Assembly: GCA_002356515.1 (NCBI GenBank)
Contig: AP017605.1
Location: 4,411,001-4,475,000, forward strand
DNA from: Mesorhizobium loti
GTDB lineage: Bacteria; Pseudomonadota; Alphaproteobacteria; Rhizobiales; Rhizobiaceae
Length of the DNA stretch: 64,000 nt
Direction: 5' to 3'
The position numbers were made by a program, and so were the translations under genes. Of the stretch, positions 17,551 through 26,824 are shown one piece after another; within the stretch, counting starts at the first letter, position 1, and the number at the start of each line of letters is the position of its first letter. The notes beneath the pieces were generated by a model. That model had not been told where the DNA came from. It saw only the letters and a list, made by a program, of their open reading frames with translations, and did no database searches.

Positions 17551-17579
17551 TTGACTTCCAAAACCCTTCTTTCTATAAG
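17551..17579 (+). promoter_or_regulatory. Sigma70-type promoter of rpmH-rnpA-yidC
   Basis: TTGACT (17551-17556), a 17-base spacer and TATAAG (17574-17579) lie about 120 bases before the rpmH start, leaving a leader of roughly 115 bases. The surrounding 17421-17700 region has no other gene. Confidence 0.65.
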
Positions 17580-17700
17580 CCCGCTCACGCTCGGGCCATT
17601 CGTCCCGGCGCGGTTTCGATCGCGCCAAAGCCGGCCCGGCAAAGCTCCTGTTACAAAGTGACAGAATCAAGAAGGGCCGCACCCCGCGGTATTAAAACAA

Positions 17701-17835
17701 ATGAAGCGTACCTACCAACCGTCCAAACTCGTCCGCAAACGCCGGCACGGTTTCCGTGCCCGCATGGCCACCAAGGGTGGTCGTGGCGTCGTCGCAGCTC
17801 GCCGCAACCGCGGCCGCAAGCGGCTCAGCGCCTAA
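17701..17835 (+). CDS. rpmH: 50S ribosomal protein L34
   Basis: 44 residues, [18 protein letters not shown] followed by [15 protein letters not shown] and RKRLSA, the standard bacterial L34 at its usual length. It is very basic and sits in the large ribosomal subunit. It starts the conserved rpmH-rnpA-yidC block and is preceded by a strong promoter. The stop is 14 bases before the rnpA start. Confidence 0.98.
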   Translation: MKRTYQPSKLVRKRRHGFRARMATKGGRGVVAARRNRGRKRLSA

Positions 17836-17849
17836 GCGAGACGAGATCG

Positions 17850-18203
17850 TTGCCCGCAACCGGCAAGCCAGTGGGGCAAAATCCCAAGCGGCTTCTGAAA
17901 CGCGCGGAATTCCTGGCCGTCCGTCGTGGTGAAAAGCGACGCGGACGGTTTTTCCTCGTCGAGGTCCTTGACCGCGGCGATGGCGGCGTGCCGCGCGTCG
18001 GCTACACCGTCACCAAGAAGGTCGGCAACGCTGTTGTGCGCAACCGCGTCAGGCGGCGGCTTAAAGAAGCCGTCCGCGTCCATGCCGCAGATGACATGGT
18101 GCCCGGCAATGACTATGTCATCGTCGGGCGCGATGATGCGCTGCGCGCCCCGTTCGGCCAGTTGAAGGCCGAACTCTCCCGCCGACTTCGCGGAACACGA
18201 TAG
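17850..18203 (+). CDS. rnpA: Ribonuclease P protein component
   Basis: 117 residues. RnpA binds RNase P RNA and helps process tRNA 5' leaders. Visible are [18 protein letters not shown], the conserved [23 protein letters not shown] (RNR motif) and [11 protein letters not shown] near the end. The start is taken as TTG at 17850, just after rpmH, because it gives the family length; a later GTG at 17871 is possible. No strong Shine-Dalgarno is visible, consistent with coupling to rpmH. yidC follows after 14 bases. Confidence 0.95.
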   Translation: MPATGKPVGQNPKRLLKRAEFLAVRRGEKRRGRFFLVEVLDRGDGGVPRVGYTVTKKVGNAVVRNRVRRRLKEAVRVHAADDMVPGNDYVIVGRDDALRAPFGQLKAELSRRLRGTR

Positions 18204-18217
18204 GCCAAGGGCTCTCG

Positions 18218-20029
18218 ATGGAAAACAACCGGAACTTCTTCATCACCATCGCGCTGTCGGTGCTGATCCTGACTTTGTGGCAGGTTTTCTACATGAACCC
18301 GCGCGTCGAGCAGCAGCGCGAGGCGGCCAAGATCGAGCAGCAGCGTGTCGAAGAGCAGAAGAAGGCGGCCGAGGCGGCCAATCCGGGTGCTGGAACACCG
18401 GCCCCGGCGCCGGGCACCATCCCCAACGCGCCTGGCGGCGACACCGTCACCGCGGCCGGCCGCGACCAGGCGCTGGCGGCTTCGAAGCGCGTCAAGATCG
18501 ACACGCCGAGCCTCGAGGGCTCGATCAACCTGACCGGCGCGCGTCTCGACGACCTCAAGCTCAAGCACTACACCGAGACCGTCGACAAGAATTCGCCCGA
18601 GATCGAACTGCTCAACCCGCAGGCCCTGCCGACCGGCTATTTCGCCGAGATCGGCTTCGTCGGCAACGACAAGACCGGCACGGTGCCGGGTGCCGAAACG
18701 CAGTGGAGCGTGGACGGCAATCCGACGCTGACCCCGTCGACGCCGGTGACGCTCACCTACACCAACGACAAGGGCCTGACCTTCAAGCGCATCTTCTCCG
18801 TCGACGCCAACTACATGTTCACGGTGTCGGACACGGTGCAGAATTCCGGCTCGAGCGCGGTTTCGCTGTTCAACTACGGCCGCGTCACGCGCTACGACAA
18901 GCCGGCCGTGGCCAGCACCTATGTGCTGCATGAGGGTCTGATCGGCGTTACCGGCACAGAGGGACTGGCCGAGTACAAATACGCCAAGATCGAATCCGAG
19001 AAGCAGGTCACGCCGGGCAAGTCGACCGATGGCTGGCTTGGCATCACCGACAAATACTGGGCCGTCACGCTCGTGCCGACCGAGAAGCAGCCTTTCCAGC
19101 CGCGCTACGCCTTCTTCGAGGATGGCCGTCACCGCTACCAGTCCGACTTTCTCACCGATGCGATCAATGTCGAGGCCGGCCAGTCCGCGACGGTCGAGAC
19201 AGAGATCTTCGCCGGCGCCAAGGAAGTCGCCAAGATCAACGCCTATGAGACCGACCGTCACATTCGCCAGTTCAATCTGGTGATCGACTGGGGGTATTTC
19301 TATTTCATCACCAAGCCGATGTTCTGGCTGATCGACACGCTCTACAAATTCTTCGGCAATTTCGGCCTGGCGATCCTCGCCACCACCGTCATCGTCAAGG
19401 CCATCTTCTTCCCGCTCGCCAACAAGTCCTACGCGTCGATGGCGAACATGAAGAAGGTGCAGCCCAAGATGCTCGAGATCCGCGAGAAATACGCGGACGA
19501 CAAGATGAAGCAGCAGCAGGCGATGATGGAGCTGTACAAGACCGAGAAGATCAATCCGCTCGCCGGCTGCTGGCCGGTGGCGCTGCAGATCCCGGTCTTC
19601 TTCTCGCTCTACAAGGTGCTCTACATCACCATCGAGATGCGGCACGCGCCGTTCTTCGGCTGGATCCAGGATCTGGCCGCGCCCGATCCGACCTCGATCT
19701 TCAACCTTTTCGGCCTGATCCCGTTGACGCTGCCGCACATGCTGATGATTGGCGTATGGCCGCTGATCATGGGTGTCACCATGTTCCTGCAGATGCGCAT
19801 GAACCCGACGCCGCCGGATCCGACGCAGGCCGCGATCTTCACCTGGATGCCGATCATCTTCACCTTCATGATGGCGGGTTTCCCGGCCGGCCTCGTCATC
19901 TACTGGGCCTGGAACAACACGCTGTCGATCCTGCAGCAGGGCGTGATCATGAAGCGCCAGGGCGCGAAGATCGAGCTGTGGGACAATCTGGTCGCGCTGT
20001 TCCGAAAGAAACCGTCGCCGGCGGAGTAA
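18218..20029 (+). CDS. yidC: Membrane protein insertase YidC
   Basis: 603 residues, normal for a Gram-negative YidC/Oxa1 protein. TM1 is at residues ~6-24 (FFITIALSVLILTLWQVF), then a linker rich in Gln, Ala and Pro, a large periplasmic domain, and the conserved insertase core from about 365 (WGYFYFITKPMFWLID, NFGLAILATT, PLAGCWPVALQIPVFFSLYKVL, AGFPAGLVIYWAWNN). It inserts inner-membrane proteins with or without SecYEG. It is followed by a strong hairpin terminator, which separates it from engB, its neighbour in many relatives. Confidence 0.97.
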   Translation: MENNRNFFITIALSVLILTLWQVFYMNPRVEQQREAAKIEQQRVEEQKKAAEAANPGAGTPAPAPGTIPNAPGGDTVTAAGRDQALAASKRVKIDTPSLEGSINLTGARLDDLKLKHYTETVDKNSPEIELLNPQALPTGYFAEIGFVGNDKTGTVPGAETQWSVDGNPTLTPSTPVTLTYTNDKGLTFKRIFSVDANYMFTVSDTVQNSGSSAVSLFNYGRVTRYDKPAVASTYVLHEGLIGVTGTEGLAEYKYAKIESEKQVTPGKSTDGWLGITDKYWAVTLVPTEKQPFQPRYAFFEDGRHRYQSDFLTDAINVEAGQSATVETEIFAGAKEVAKINAYETDRHIRQFNLVIDWGYFYFITKPMFWLIDTLYKFFGNFGLAILATTVIVKAIFFPLANKSYASMANMKKVQPKMLEIREKYADDKMKQQQAMMELYKTEKINPLAGCWPVALQIPVFFSLYKVLYITIEMRHAPFFGWIQDLAAPDPTSIFNLFGLIPLTLPHMLMIGVWPLIMGVTMFLQMRMNPTPPDPTQAAIFTWMPIIFTFMMAGFPAGLVIYWAWNNTLSILQQGVIMKRQGAKIELWDNLVALFRKKPSPAE

Positions 20030-20044
20030 AGACCTCTCTTCTCG

Positions 20045-20071
20045 AAAAAGCCCGGTTCGCCCGGGCTTTTT
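20045..20071 (+). terminator. Intrinsic terminator after yidC
   Basis: GCCCGG (20050-20055) pairs with CCGGGC (20061-20066) around a 5-base loop, flanked by AAAAA and TTTTT so that the stem extends to 11 bp. It ends the rpmH-rnpA-yidC transcript. Confidence 0.85.
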
Positions 20072-20108
20072 CTTTGGGCGGATATCCGTTCACGTTCCCG
20101 TGATCGGC

Positions 20109-20133
20109 GAAACTGCAAGCGGTCGCGGGGCGT
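20109..20133 (+). promoter_or_regulatory. Candidate ECF-type promoter of fasciclin gene 1
   Basis: GAAACT, 16 bases, CGT, ending 63 bases before the start at 20196. A similar GAAACT-N15-CGT arrangement precedes the second fasciclin gene, which lies beside an ECF sigma gene. The motif is short, so support comes from the paired occurrence. Confidence 0.35.
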
Positions 20134-20195
20134 GACTGCGTGTGCATTTCCAAAGGCTATCAATTCCGATCAGCCCTCACCCGGAGGAAGACCAC

Positions 20196-20756
20196 ATGCG
20201 CTTGCCGTCATTCAGGATCATCGCCATTTCCGCCCTTGTCGCCGGCGTGGCGATCGCTGCCCCTGCCTATGCCAAGAACCCGAATGTCGGCGGCGCGCCG
20301 ATGTACACCACCAAGAACATCGTCGAGAACGCCGTCAACTCGAAGGATCACACGACGCTGGTTGCCGCGGTCAAGGCCGCCGGCCTGGTCGATACGTTGC
20401 AGGGCGCCGGACCGTTCACCGTCTTCGCGCCGACCAACGAGGCCTTCGCGGCACTTCCGGCCGGCACGGTCGACACGCTGCTGAAGCCCGAGAACAAGGA
20501 CAAGCTCACCAAGGTGCTGACCGCGCATGTCGTGGCCGGCAAGGTTTCCGGCGCCGAGATGATGAAGAAGGCCAAGGCGATGGGCGGCAAATACGAGATG
20601 AAGACCGTGTCGGGCGACACGCTCACCGCCGAGGTCAAGAAGGGCAAGCTCTACATCATGGACGAATCCGGCGGCGAAGCGAAGGTGACGATCGCCGACG
20701 TCAACCAGTCGAACGGCGTCATCCATGTCGTCAACAAGGTGCTGTTGCCGAAGTAA
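20196..20756 (+). CDS. Secreted fasciclin-domain protein 1
   Basis: 186 residues. A signal peptide covers residues ~1-25 (ISALVAGVAIAAPAYA). One FAS1 domain follows, with NIVENAVNSKDHTTLVAA, GPFTVFAPTNEAFAALP and NQSNGVIHVVNKVLLPK, the last being the H2-box region. FAS1 proteins are mostly cell-surface or periplasmic adhesion-type proteins. The start is set by GGAGGA upstream of the ATG. A very close paralog is at 30573-31130 beside an ECF sigma/anti-sigma pair, suggesting shared regulation. Confidence 0.93.
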   Translation: MRLPSFRIIAISALVAGVAIAAPAYAKNPNVGGAPMYTTKNIVENAVNSKDHTTLVAAVKAAGLVDTLQGAGPFTVFAPTNEAFAALPAGTVDTLLKPENKDKLTKVLTAHVVAGKVSGAEMMKKAKAMGGKYEMKTVSGDTLTAEVKKGKLYIMDESGGEAKVTIADVNQSNGVIHVVNKVLLPK

Positions 20757-20861
20757 CGGCTTCCGGCGAAAGGGGGCAGTGGCAGGTCGTTGGGGCTTTG
20801 GTCTGCCATCCCCGCCTCATGACGAGGTCCATATTTCCTAGGAAAGCCGTTACCGGTGAGG

Positions 20862-20902
20862 CCGGGGTCCTGTAGTCCCTCACAGGACCCCGGTTTCTTT
20901 TT
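20862..20902 (+). terminator. Intrinsic terminator after fasciclin gene 1
   Basis: A 12-bp perfect stem (CCGGGGTCCTGT / ACAGGACCCCGG) with an 8-base loop, followed by TTTCTTTTT. It lies between the fasciclin gene and the convergent EmrB gene. Confidence 0.85.
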
Positions 20903-20958
20903 GCGTCCTGCGAAGACGGGTGGGCTTCAGCGATCGAACGTCGACCGCTTCCAGCGCT

Positions 20959-22506
20959 TCACTCCATCACCGCGCTGTGGTCGACCTTGGCCGGCGTGCC
21001 TGGCTTGCGCAGCAGAAGCACCAGCGGGATGGCGGCGAGCGACAGGATCATCATCAGCTTGAAGTCGTCCATGTAGCTGATAACAGTCGCCTGCAGCGTC
21101 ACCACACCGTCAAGTGCTGCACGGCCGGCGGCGGTGTAGGGGCTCATCGCCTGCGCGATCGCCGGATTGCCGAACGCCTGGTTGAACGGCGTCACATAGG
21201 TGGCGATGTTGGCATGGTTGATCTGCACATTCTGCGTCAAGAGCGCGGTGACCACCGAGATGCCGACGCTGGAGCCGATGTTGCGCGACAGATTGTAGAG
21301 GCCGGTGCCTTCCGCGCGCCGCTCCGGCGCCAGCGTGGCGAAGGTTATCGTGGTCAGCGGCACGAACAGGAAGCCGAGCCCCGCGCCCTGGATGAAGCCG
21401 GTGCTGACGATGGTCCATTGCGACACGTCGGGCGTCCAGCCGGTCATGTCGTACATCGCCCAGGCGGTGATCGCGAGGCCGATGAACAGCAGCCATCGTG
21501 TATCCACCTTGCCGATCAGCCTGCCGACCAGGAACATGCACGCCATCGTGCCAAGGCCGCGCGGGCCCATGACGATGCCGGCCGTCACCACCGGATAGCC
21601 CATCAGCGTCTGCAGATAGGGTGTCATCAGCGCCAGCGAGGCGAGATAGGTGATGCCGATGATGAAGATGAAGATCATGCCGACGGCGAAATTCCTGTCC
21701 AGGAAGAGCCGCGGATTCACGAAGGTGTTCCTGGCGGTGAAGGTGTGGACGAGGAAGATGTAGAAGGCCGACGCGCAGATCAGCGCCTCGACGATGATCT
21801 CGGAGGACGAGAACCAGTTGAGCTGCTCGCCGCGATCGAGAAACATCTGCAGCGCCGCGATGGTGATGCTGAGCATGCCGAAACCCAGCCAGTCCAGCCT
21901 TGCCTTGATGTCCAGCTTGGTTTCCAGGACGAACAGGGACACGCCGGCGAAAGCCAGCGCGCCGATCGGCACGTTGATGTAAAACACCCAGCGCCAGCTG
22001 ACATTCTCGGTCAGCCAGCCGCCGATGACCGGTCCCAGCACCGGGCCGACCATCACCGAAACGCCGAACAGCGCCATCGCGGAGCCGCGCTCTTCGACGC
22101 TGTAGATGTCGAGCAGGATGCTCTGCGACAGCGGCACCAGCGCCGCGCCGAACAGGCCTTGCAGCAGGCGGAAGCCGACGATCTGCGGCAGCGACTGCGC
22201 GAAGCCGCACAGCACCGAGGCGACCACGAAACCAGTGATCGAGGTCAACAGGATGCGTTTGCGGCCAAAACGGTTGGCAAGATAGCCCGAAGGCGGCGTC
22301 ATCACCGCCGCCGCGACGATGTAGGAGGTCAGCACCCAGTTGATCTGGTCGGCACTGGCCGAAACACTGCCCTGGATGTAGGGCAGCGCCACATTGGCGA
22401 TGGTCGTGTCCAGCGCCTGCATGATGACGGCCAGGATCACGCAGGCCGTGATGGCGCCGCGATTGGCGACCACCGGTGTGGCACCTGCCGCGGTCGCGCT
22501 GCTCAT
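20959..22506 (-). CDS. emrB: EmrB/QacA-type MFS drug transporter (DHA2), system 1
   Basis: 515 residues with ~14 hydrophobic segments, the DHA2 pattern. The first TM carries LDTTIANVALPYIQG (motif D1 of the family). Motif A is GYLANRFGRKR and motif C is in GPVLGPVIGGWL. It pumps toxic hydrophobic compounds using the proton gradient, with EmrA bridging the periplasm. Its start overlaps the EmrA stop by 4 bases. A truncated MarR lies at the head of this operon. Substrate unknown. Confidence 0.94.
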   Translation of the reverse strand: MSSATAAGATPVVANRGAITACVILAVIMQALDTTIANVALPYIQGSVSASADQINWVLTSYIVAAAVMTPPSGYLANRFGRKRILLTSITGFVVASVLCGFAQSLPQIVGFRLLQGLFGAALVPLSQSILLDIYSVEERGSAMALFGVSVMVGPVLGPVIGGWLTENVSWRWVFYINVPIGALAFAGVSLFVLETKLDIKARLDWLGFGMLSITIAALQMFLDRGEQLNWFSSSEIIVEALICASAFYIFLVHTFTARNTFVNPRLFLDRNFAVGMIFIFIIGITYLASLALMTPYLQTLMGYPVVTAGIVMGPRGLGTMACMFLVGRLIGKVDTRWLLFIGLAITAWAMYDMTGWTPDVSQWTIVSTGFIQGAGLGFLFVPLTTITFATLAPERRAEGTGLYNLSRNIGSSVGISVVTALLTQNVQINHANIATYVTPFNQAFGNPAIAQAMSPYTAAGRAALDGVVTLQATVISYMDDFKLMMILSLAAIPLVLLLRKPGTPAKVDHSAVME

Positions 22507-23783
22507 GATTTCTGTCCGAACCGGTTCAGGAGGTTGGTGACGAAGTCCGGCAGGCCGCGCGCATGGCCGGTCTCGACGTCGACCACCACGCTCATGCCGC
22601 CGCGCAGCGGCGGTTTGCCCTTGATATCATCGACCGTCACGCGCATCGGGATGCGCTGCACGACCTTGACCCAGTTGCCGGTGGTGTTCTGCGCCGGCAG
22701 CAGCGAGAAGCTCGACGACGAGGCCGGGCTGATCGAGGCAACCGTGCCGTGCCAGACGGCGCCCGGATAGGTGTCGACGCTGATCGTCGCCGTCTGTCCC
22801 GGCCGCACATAGGTCAGTTCGGTTTCCTTCGGCTCCGCCTCGATCCACAGATCGGTCGACGACACCAGGCTGAAGGCCGGCTGCGAAGCCGGCAGATACT
22901 TGCCCACCTGAAGCGCGTCGACATTGGTGACGACGCCGTCGAACGGCGCCTTGACGACGGAATCGCCGAGGTTGCGCTGCGCGTCGTCGACGCCCGACTG
23001 GGCCTGCAGATAGAACGGGTTCTTCTCCACCGGCTGGTCGGCGTCGCCGCCCAGCTGGGCAAGCGTGGCCTGCGCCTGCGACTTGGCGACGGCCACTTTC
23101 TGGCGCGCGGCGATGAGGTCGTGCTGGGCGCTGTCGAAAGACGCCTTGGAGGCGGTGGAGGTCTTGAGCAGGTCCTGCTGCCGCTGGAAGGCGGCCTCGT
23201 AATAGGGAATGTCGGCCTCAGCCTGTTCGATCTGCGCCAGCGACTGCTGGTAGCTCGCCTGCAGCGTCAGCACCTGATTGCGCACGGTCCCGAGCTGGGC
23301 CTGGGCGGCGGCAAGCGCGGTTTCGAAAGAGTCCGGCCGCAGGCGGAAGAGCACGTCGCCCTTCTTCACCGCCTGGTTCTCGTGCACGTCGATCTCCTGC
23401 ACGGTGCCGGAGACGTCGGTAGACACGCCGAGCGACTGCGCCTGGGTGTGGGCATTGTCCGATGTCATCACCTGGCCGCCGGTGACGTAATAATAGCCGC
23501 CGACGACCAGCGCGACGGGAAGCAGGGCGAAGAGCACCGGCCGCGTCAGGCTGCGCTTCGGCTTGGCCGAGGCAGGAGGGGCAACGGTGACAGGGGCCGG
23601 CTGTGCACGCGGCTCCTTGGCCGGAGCTTCGAGCGCCGCCGGGGCTTCCAGTCCGTCATTGTCGATGACGACATTGCCCCGCCGCTGTTCGCGTTCGCTG
23701 TCCAGCCGGATGACCTGGTCGCCGGTGCGACCCGTTGAAGGGTCGTCTTCGGCAGGCTTCTTGGGGGATGTTGATTCAGCCAT
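22503..23783 (-). CDS. emrA: EmrA-type membrane fusion protein, system 1
   Basis: 426 residues. A long, charged cytoplasmic N-terminus (~75 residues) precedes one TM (VLFALLPVALVVGGYYYV). It is followed by the lipoyl half-motif (TDVSGTVQEIDVHENQAVKKGD), a coiled-coil hairpin and the beta-barrel (SSTDLWIEAEPKETELTYVRPGQ). QNTTGNWVKVVQRIPMRV is typical of EmrA. It overlaps the MarR-like gene upstream by 8 bases and EmrB downstream by 4, so the three are one transcription unit. Confidence 0.94.
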   Translation of the reverse strand: MAESTSPKKPAEDDPSTGRTGDQVIRLDSEREQRRGNVVIDNDGLEAPAALEAPAKEPRAQPAPVTVAPPASAKPKRSLTRPVLFALLPVALVVGGYYYVTGGQVMTSDNAHTQAQSLGVSTDVSGTVQEIDVHENQAVKKGDVLFRLRPDSFETALAAAQAQLGTVRNQVLTLQASYQQSLAQIEQAEADIPYYEAAFQRQQDLLKTSTASKASFDSAQHDLIAARQKVAVAKSQAQATLAQLGGDADQPVEKNPFYLQAQSGVDDAQRNLGDSVVKAPFDGVVTNVDALQVGKYLPASQPAFSLVSSTDLWIEAEPKETELTYVRPGQTATISVDTYPGAVWHGTVASISPASSSSFSLLPAQNTTGNWVKVVQRIPMRVTVDDIKGKPPLRGGMSVVVDVETGHARGLPDFVTNLLNRFGQKS

Positions 23784-24099
23784 GGACTTTCTCCCGGTCG
23801 ACGGCCGGCTGGATGCAAGCCGCGAGCAGATTGGTTTTGATCAAGCTTAGGGTTTGCAGCAGATGCTGCTGTGTTTCAGGTGAGAGACCGGAAAAGGCCC
23901 CGTCTCGTGTTTTCCGGCCGTTGCCGCGCATGACCTCGAGCAGCGGGTGGGCCTGCGGGGTCAGGTAAAGCAGCCAGGCCCTGCGATCGGCGGGCTGGGG
24001 TCGGCGCAGCCCTGATGGCAGCGAACGCTGCTCAAATCTCTGTCGAAGCAGGCGCGCGACGTCGTGCAGCATGAAGCTGATATTGGGCGAGGAGGACAT
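23776..24099 (-). CDS. Internally deleted MarR-family protein (107 aa)
   Basis: The N-terminus (SFMLHDVARLLRQRFEQR) and the wing/C-terminal part (ADRRAWLLYLTPQAHPLLE, then LLQTLSLIKTNLLAACI) are those of a MarR regulator of emrAB. The ~50 residues between them, including the recognition helix, are replaced by the short junction SLPSGLRRPQP. MarR proteins are usually ~140-160 residues. The frame stays open, so a protein may be made, but it should not bind an operator normally. It overlaps emrA by 8 bases. Confidence 0.75.
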   Translation of the reverse strand: MSSSPNISFMLHDVARLLRQRFEQRSLPSGLRRPQPADRRAWLLYLTPQAHPLLEVMRGNGRKTRDGAFSGLSPETQQHLLQTLSLIKTNLLAACIQPAVDREKVHG

Positions 24100-24277
24100 G
24101 GCAGGAGATCAGGATCTAGGGAACAAACTTTCGTGAGCATGCTTATTATCATCATGCACATAATCCTGCTGGACGGCGCGTGCAAGACGGATTAAGCCGC
24201 CTGGAACAAAAATCGCATGGGCCACGGCGCGGAAAAGCCGCCCTGGTGGCGAGCGTTTTCCGGCAAGGATTTCGACG

Positions 24278-24592
24278 ATGAACTGGATCAGGATCGCAGC
24301 CGTGACGGCTCTCGTCGGATGCCCCGGCATCGCTGTTGCAAAGGAAGCGGTGAGCTGCGGCGGCGCCGCCATGCTGGGTGGCGCGCAGCTGAACTGCAGC
24401 CACGTCCAACCCGCGGCACCGGCGCAATTCTGCACGTTTAGCTGGGCTCTGCACACGATGGCGGGCGATCAGAAAATTGTCGAAGGCACCTTCCTGCTGC
24501 CGCCCGGAGCCTCGAATGTCACGATCTACCAGGGCAGCGGTTTCGACAGCGCTCTGTCCAATCCGATCGTGATCTGCCGCGGCAACAAATGA
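24278..24592 (+). CDS. Small secreted hypothetical protein (104 aa)
   Basis: An N-terminal signal peptide is clear (IRIAAVTALVGCPGIAVA, cleavage near residue 21). The mature part has four Cys (VSCGG, LNCSH, QFCTF, VICRG) that could form two disulphides in the periplasm, and a C-terminal beta-like segment. I recognise no family. It stands alone between the emrAB-1 operon and an acetyltransferase, with no obvious partner. Confidence 0.7.
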   Translation: MNWIRIAAVTALVGCPGIAVAKEAVSCGGAAMLGGAQLNCSHVQPAAPAQFCTFSWALHTMAGDQKIVEGTFLLPPGASNVTIYQGSGFDSALSNPIVICRGNK

Positions 24593-24711
24593 GCTTGTGC
24601 GCCAAGGAAGGCTCGCTCCTCAGCCGATTGGTGCTATAGGGCGGATCACGTTATTTTGACCAGGCGCTCCGGTTGCGGATGCGCCCGCTTGCCAATCCCG
24701 GACGAACCGAC

Positions 24712-25350
24712 ATGGACGGACCCAACCCCGACATCAAGCACCCGATCCCGATGCACACCCGCGTCGGCTTCCTGAAGCCGCTGGTGACGGAGCCGAACAT
24801 CGAGATCGGCGACTTCACCTATTATGACGACCCGGAGGGGCCGGACAAATTCGCTGAAAAATGCGTTCTGCACCACTATCCCTTCATCGGCGACAAGCTC
24901 ATCATCGGCAAGTTCTGCGCCATCGCCGAAGGCGCGCGCTTCATCATGAACGGCGCCAACCACGCAATGTCCGGCTTTTCGACCTATCCGTTCAACATTT
25001 TCGGCCATGGCTGGGAAAAGGGCTTTGACCCGGCGACATGGTCGAAGGAGGTGCGCGGCGACACGGTGGTCGGCAGCGATGTCTGGATCGGCATGGAGGC
25101 GGTGATCCTGCCCGGTGTGGAAATCGGCCATGGCGCCATCATCGCCGCCAAATCGGTGGTGACGCATGATGTGCCGCCCTATGCCATTGTCGCCGGCAAC
25201 GCGGCCAAGGTGGTGAAGATGCGTTTCGACGACAGGACGATCAGGCGGCTGCTGGCATTGGCATGGTGGCATTGGCCGGTGGACAAGATCGGCCGCAATC
25301 TCGACGCCATCAGGGGCGCCAATATCTCTCTTCTGGAGGCAGCAGCTTGA
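24712..25350 (+). CDS. Vat/CatB-type hexapeptide acetyltransferase
   Basis: 212 residues of the xenobiotic acetyltransferase family (left-handed beta-helix, acetyl-CoA dependent). [32 protein letters not shown] (active-site His), [34 protein letters not shown] and [15 protein letters not shown] are all present. The start MDGPNP aligns with known Vat proteins; in-frame starts further upstream exist. Family members inactivate streptogramins or chloramphenicol, but a chromosomal copy may have another acceptor. Its stop overlaps the TTG start of engB, so the two are coupled. Confidence 0.9.
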   Translation: MDGPNPDIKHPIPMHTRVGFLKPLVTEPNIEIGDFTYYDDPEGPDKFAEKCVLHHYPFIGDKLIIGKFCAIAEGARFIMNGANHAMSGFSTYPFNIFGHGWEKGFDPATWSKEVRGDTVVGSDVWIGMEAVILPGVEIGHGAIIAAKSVVTHDVPPYAIVAGNAAKVVKMRFDDRTIRRLLALAWWHWPVDKIGRNLDAIRGANISLLEAAA

Positions 25351-26006
25351 ACGCTCTGAACAGTACTGTGATCAGCACCGACCTGTTCACGCGCGGGTGG
25401 ATCTTCATCCGCGGCGTGCCGGCCATGAAATTCCTGCCGCCGGAAGGGCCGCCGGAAATCGCGTTTGCCGGCCGCTCCAATGTCGGCAAGTCGTCGCTGA
25501 TCAACGCTCTGGTCAACCAGAAGGGGCTGGCGCGCACCTCCAACACGCCGGGGCGCACACAGGAACTCAACTATTTCGTGCCGGACGGTTTTTCGGGCGA
25601 GGGCGCCGACCTGCCGCCCATGGCGCTGGTCGACATGCCGGGCTACGGCTACGCCACCGCGCCCAAGGAGAAGGTCGACGAGTGGACCAAGCTGGTCTTC
25701 GACTATCTCAAGGGCCGGGTGACGCTGAAGCGGGTCTATGTGCTGATCGACGCCCGCCACGGCATCAAGGCCAAGGACGACGAAGTGCTGTCGCTGCTCG
25801 ACAAGGCGGCGGTGTCCTACCAGATCGTGCTGACCAAGACCGACAAGATCAAGGTCGCCGGCGTGCCGCGGCTGATCGAGGAGACACTGGCCAAGATCAA
25901 GAAGCGCCCGGCGGCGTTTCCGTTCGTCCTGGCGACATCGTCGGAAAAGGGCGAGGGCATGGAGGAATTGCAGGCAGCGATCGTGCTTGCTGCCAATGGA
26001 GGCTAG
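25347..26006 (+). CDS. engB: Ribosome biogenesis GTPase EngB/YsxC/YihA
   Basis: 219 residues from TTG 25347, chosen because GGAGG lies 6-8 bases upstream and the TTGA overlaps the previous stop. The GTPase motifs are G1 [15 protein letters not shown]2 region [10 protein letters not shown]3 [10 protein letters not shown]4 LTKTDKI and G5 ATSSEKG. It is an essential large-subunit assembly GTPase. In many relatives it follows yidC; here ~5.3 kb separates them. Its 3' end overlaps the convergent TetR gene by 4 bases. Confidence 0.96.
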   Translation: MNALNSTVISTDLFTRGWIFIRGVPAMKFLPPEGPPEIAFAGRSNVGKSSLINALVNQKGLARTSNTPGRTQELNYFVPDGFSGEGADLPPMALVDMPGYGYATAPKEKVDEWTKLVFDYLKGRVTLKRVYVLIDARHGIKAKDDEVLSLLDKAAVSYQIVLTKTDKIKVAGVPRLIEETLAKIKKRPAAFPFVLATSSEKGEGMEELQAAIVLAANGG

Positions 26007-26737
26007 GCCTTTGCCTCCAGGGCAATCATCTGGTGGCTTTCATCCTCGGCAAGCCTTTCGGTGCCGTAGTTTTTCAGGAACATGCCGACGCCCGATCTGA
26101 CGATGTGATCGATTTCTTCCTGGCTCGGAGCCTTGGTGCGGTAGGCGAAGATGCACTGGCGGAAAAGGCCGGCCAGGCACAGTTCGGTGAATTGATAGGC
26201 GGCAAGATCGACATCGTCGATCTTGAGCAGGCCGCGTTCGATGGCGGCATTGAGGAATTCCACCATCTTGTCATGGCCGCGTTTGGGGCCGCGTTCGTAA
26301 AACCGCGCACCCATGTCGGGGATCCGGTCGGAGGCGCCGATCACCGTGCGCTGCGCCTGGATGACCCTGGCCGAAGTGATCTTCATCGACAGCACCTTGC
26401 CGAACTTCACCAGCGTCTGGCGCAGATCGTCGGCGCGGTCGAGCATGTCGTACATGTTCTTGAAGATGGTGCCGCGCTCTTCCTCGATCAGCGCTTCGAA
26501 CAGCTCTTCCTTGTTGGCGAAATAGACGTAGATCGTGCCCTTCGACACGCCGGCCTCACGCGTGATGTCGTTCATCGAGGCGGCTTCAAAGCCCTTCTCG
26601 ATGAAGACACGACGGGCGCCATCGATGATCTGGCCGCGCTTGACCGGATCCTGTCCGGCCGCCGGGCGTCCGCGCCGCAAACTGTCTAGCAAGTCATTGC
26701 ATTTATCGGTTTCGACGTCAGGCGTTGTCTCGGCCAT
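26003..26737 (-). CDS. TetR-family regulator of the emrAB-2 operon
   Basis: 244 residues from the ATG of MAETTPDVE. The HTH covers residues ~37-83 ([39 protein letters not shown]). The C-terminal domain resembles AcrR-type proteins ([18 protein letters not shown]). It diverges from an EmrA/EmrB pair, and two GAACC-N4-GGTTC palindromes lie between them, one 24 bases upstream of its own start and the other nearer emrA. It is a likely local repressor of both units. Confidence 0.93.
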   Translation of the reverse strand: MAETTPDVETDKCNDLLDSLRRGRPAAGQDPVKRGQIIDGARRVFIEKGFEAASMNDITREAGVSKGTIYVYFANKEELFEALIEEERGTIFKNMYDMLDRADDLRQTLVKFGKVLSMKITSARVIQAQRTVIGASDRIPDMGARFYERGPKRGHDKMVEFLNAAIERGLLKIDDVDLAAYQFTELCLAGLFRQCIFAYRTKAPSQEEIDHIVRSGVGMFLKNYGTERLAEDESHQMIALEAKA

Positions 26738-26760
26738 AAAAGTCACACCTCGAAAATAAT

Positions 26761-26778
26761 TCGAACCAACCGGTTCGA
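26761..26778. promoter_or_regulatory. TetR operator 1 (TCGAACC-N4-GGTTCGA)
   Basis: A perfect 7-bp dyad around AACC, just upstream of the TetR gene. It is close in sequence to 26825-26840. Confidence 0.75.
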
Positions 26779-26824
26779 TTGCCCCTTGATATGGTCCTCT
26801 TTTCACGCTATGTCAACGGCCAGA

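Noticed and set aside
18113..19738. A 541-codon minus-strand frame opposite yidC
   Set aside because: Shadow of yidC; no domain, and the composition mirrors the complement of yidC codons.
20920..22770. A 616-codon plus-strand frame opposite emrB-1
   Set aside because: Antisense shadow with His/Arg/Asp-rich composition; the minus strand encodes a full DHA2 transporter.
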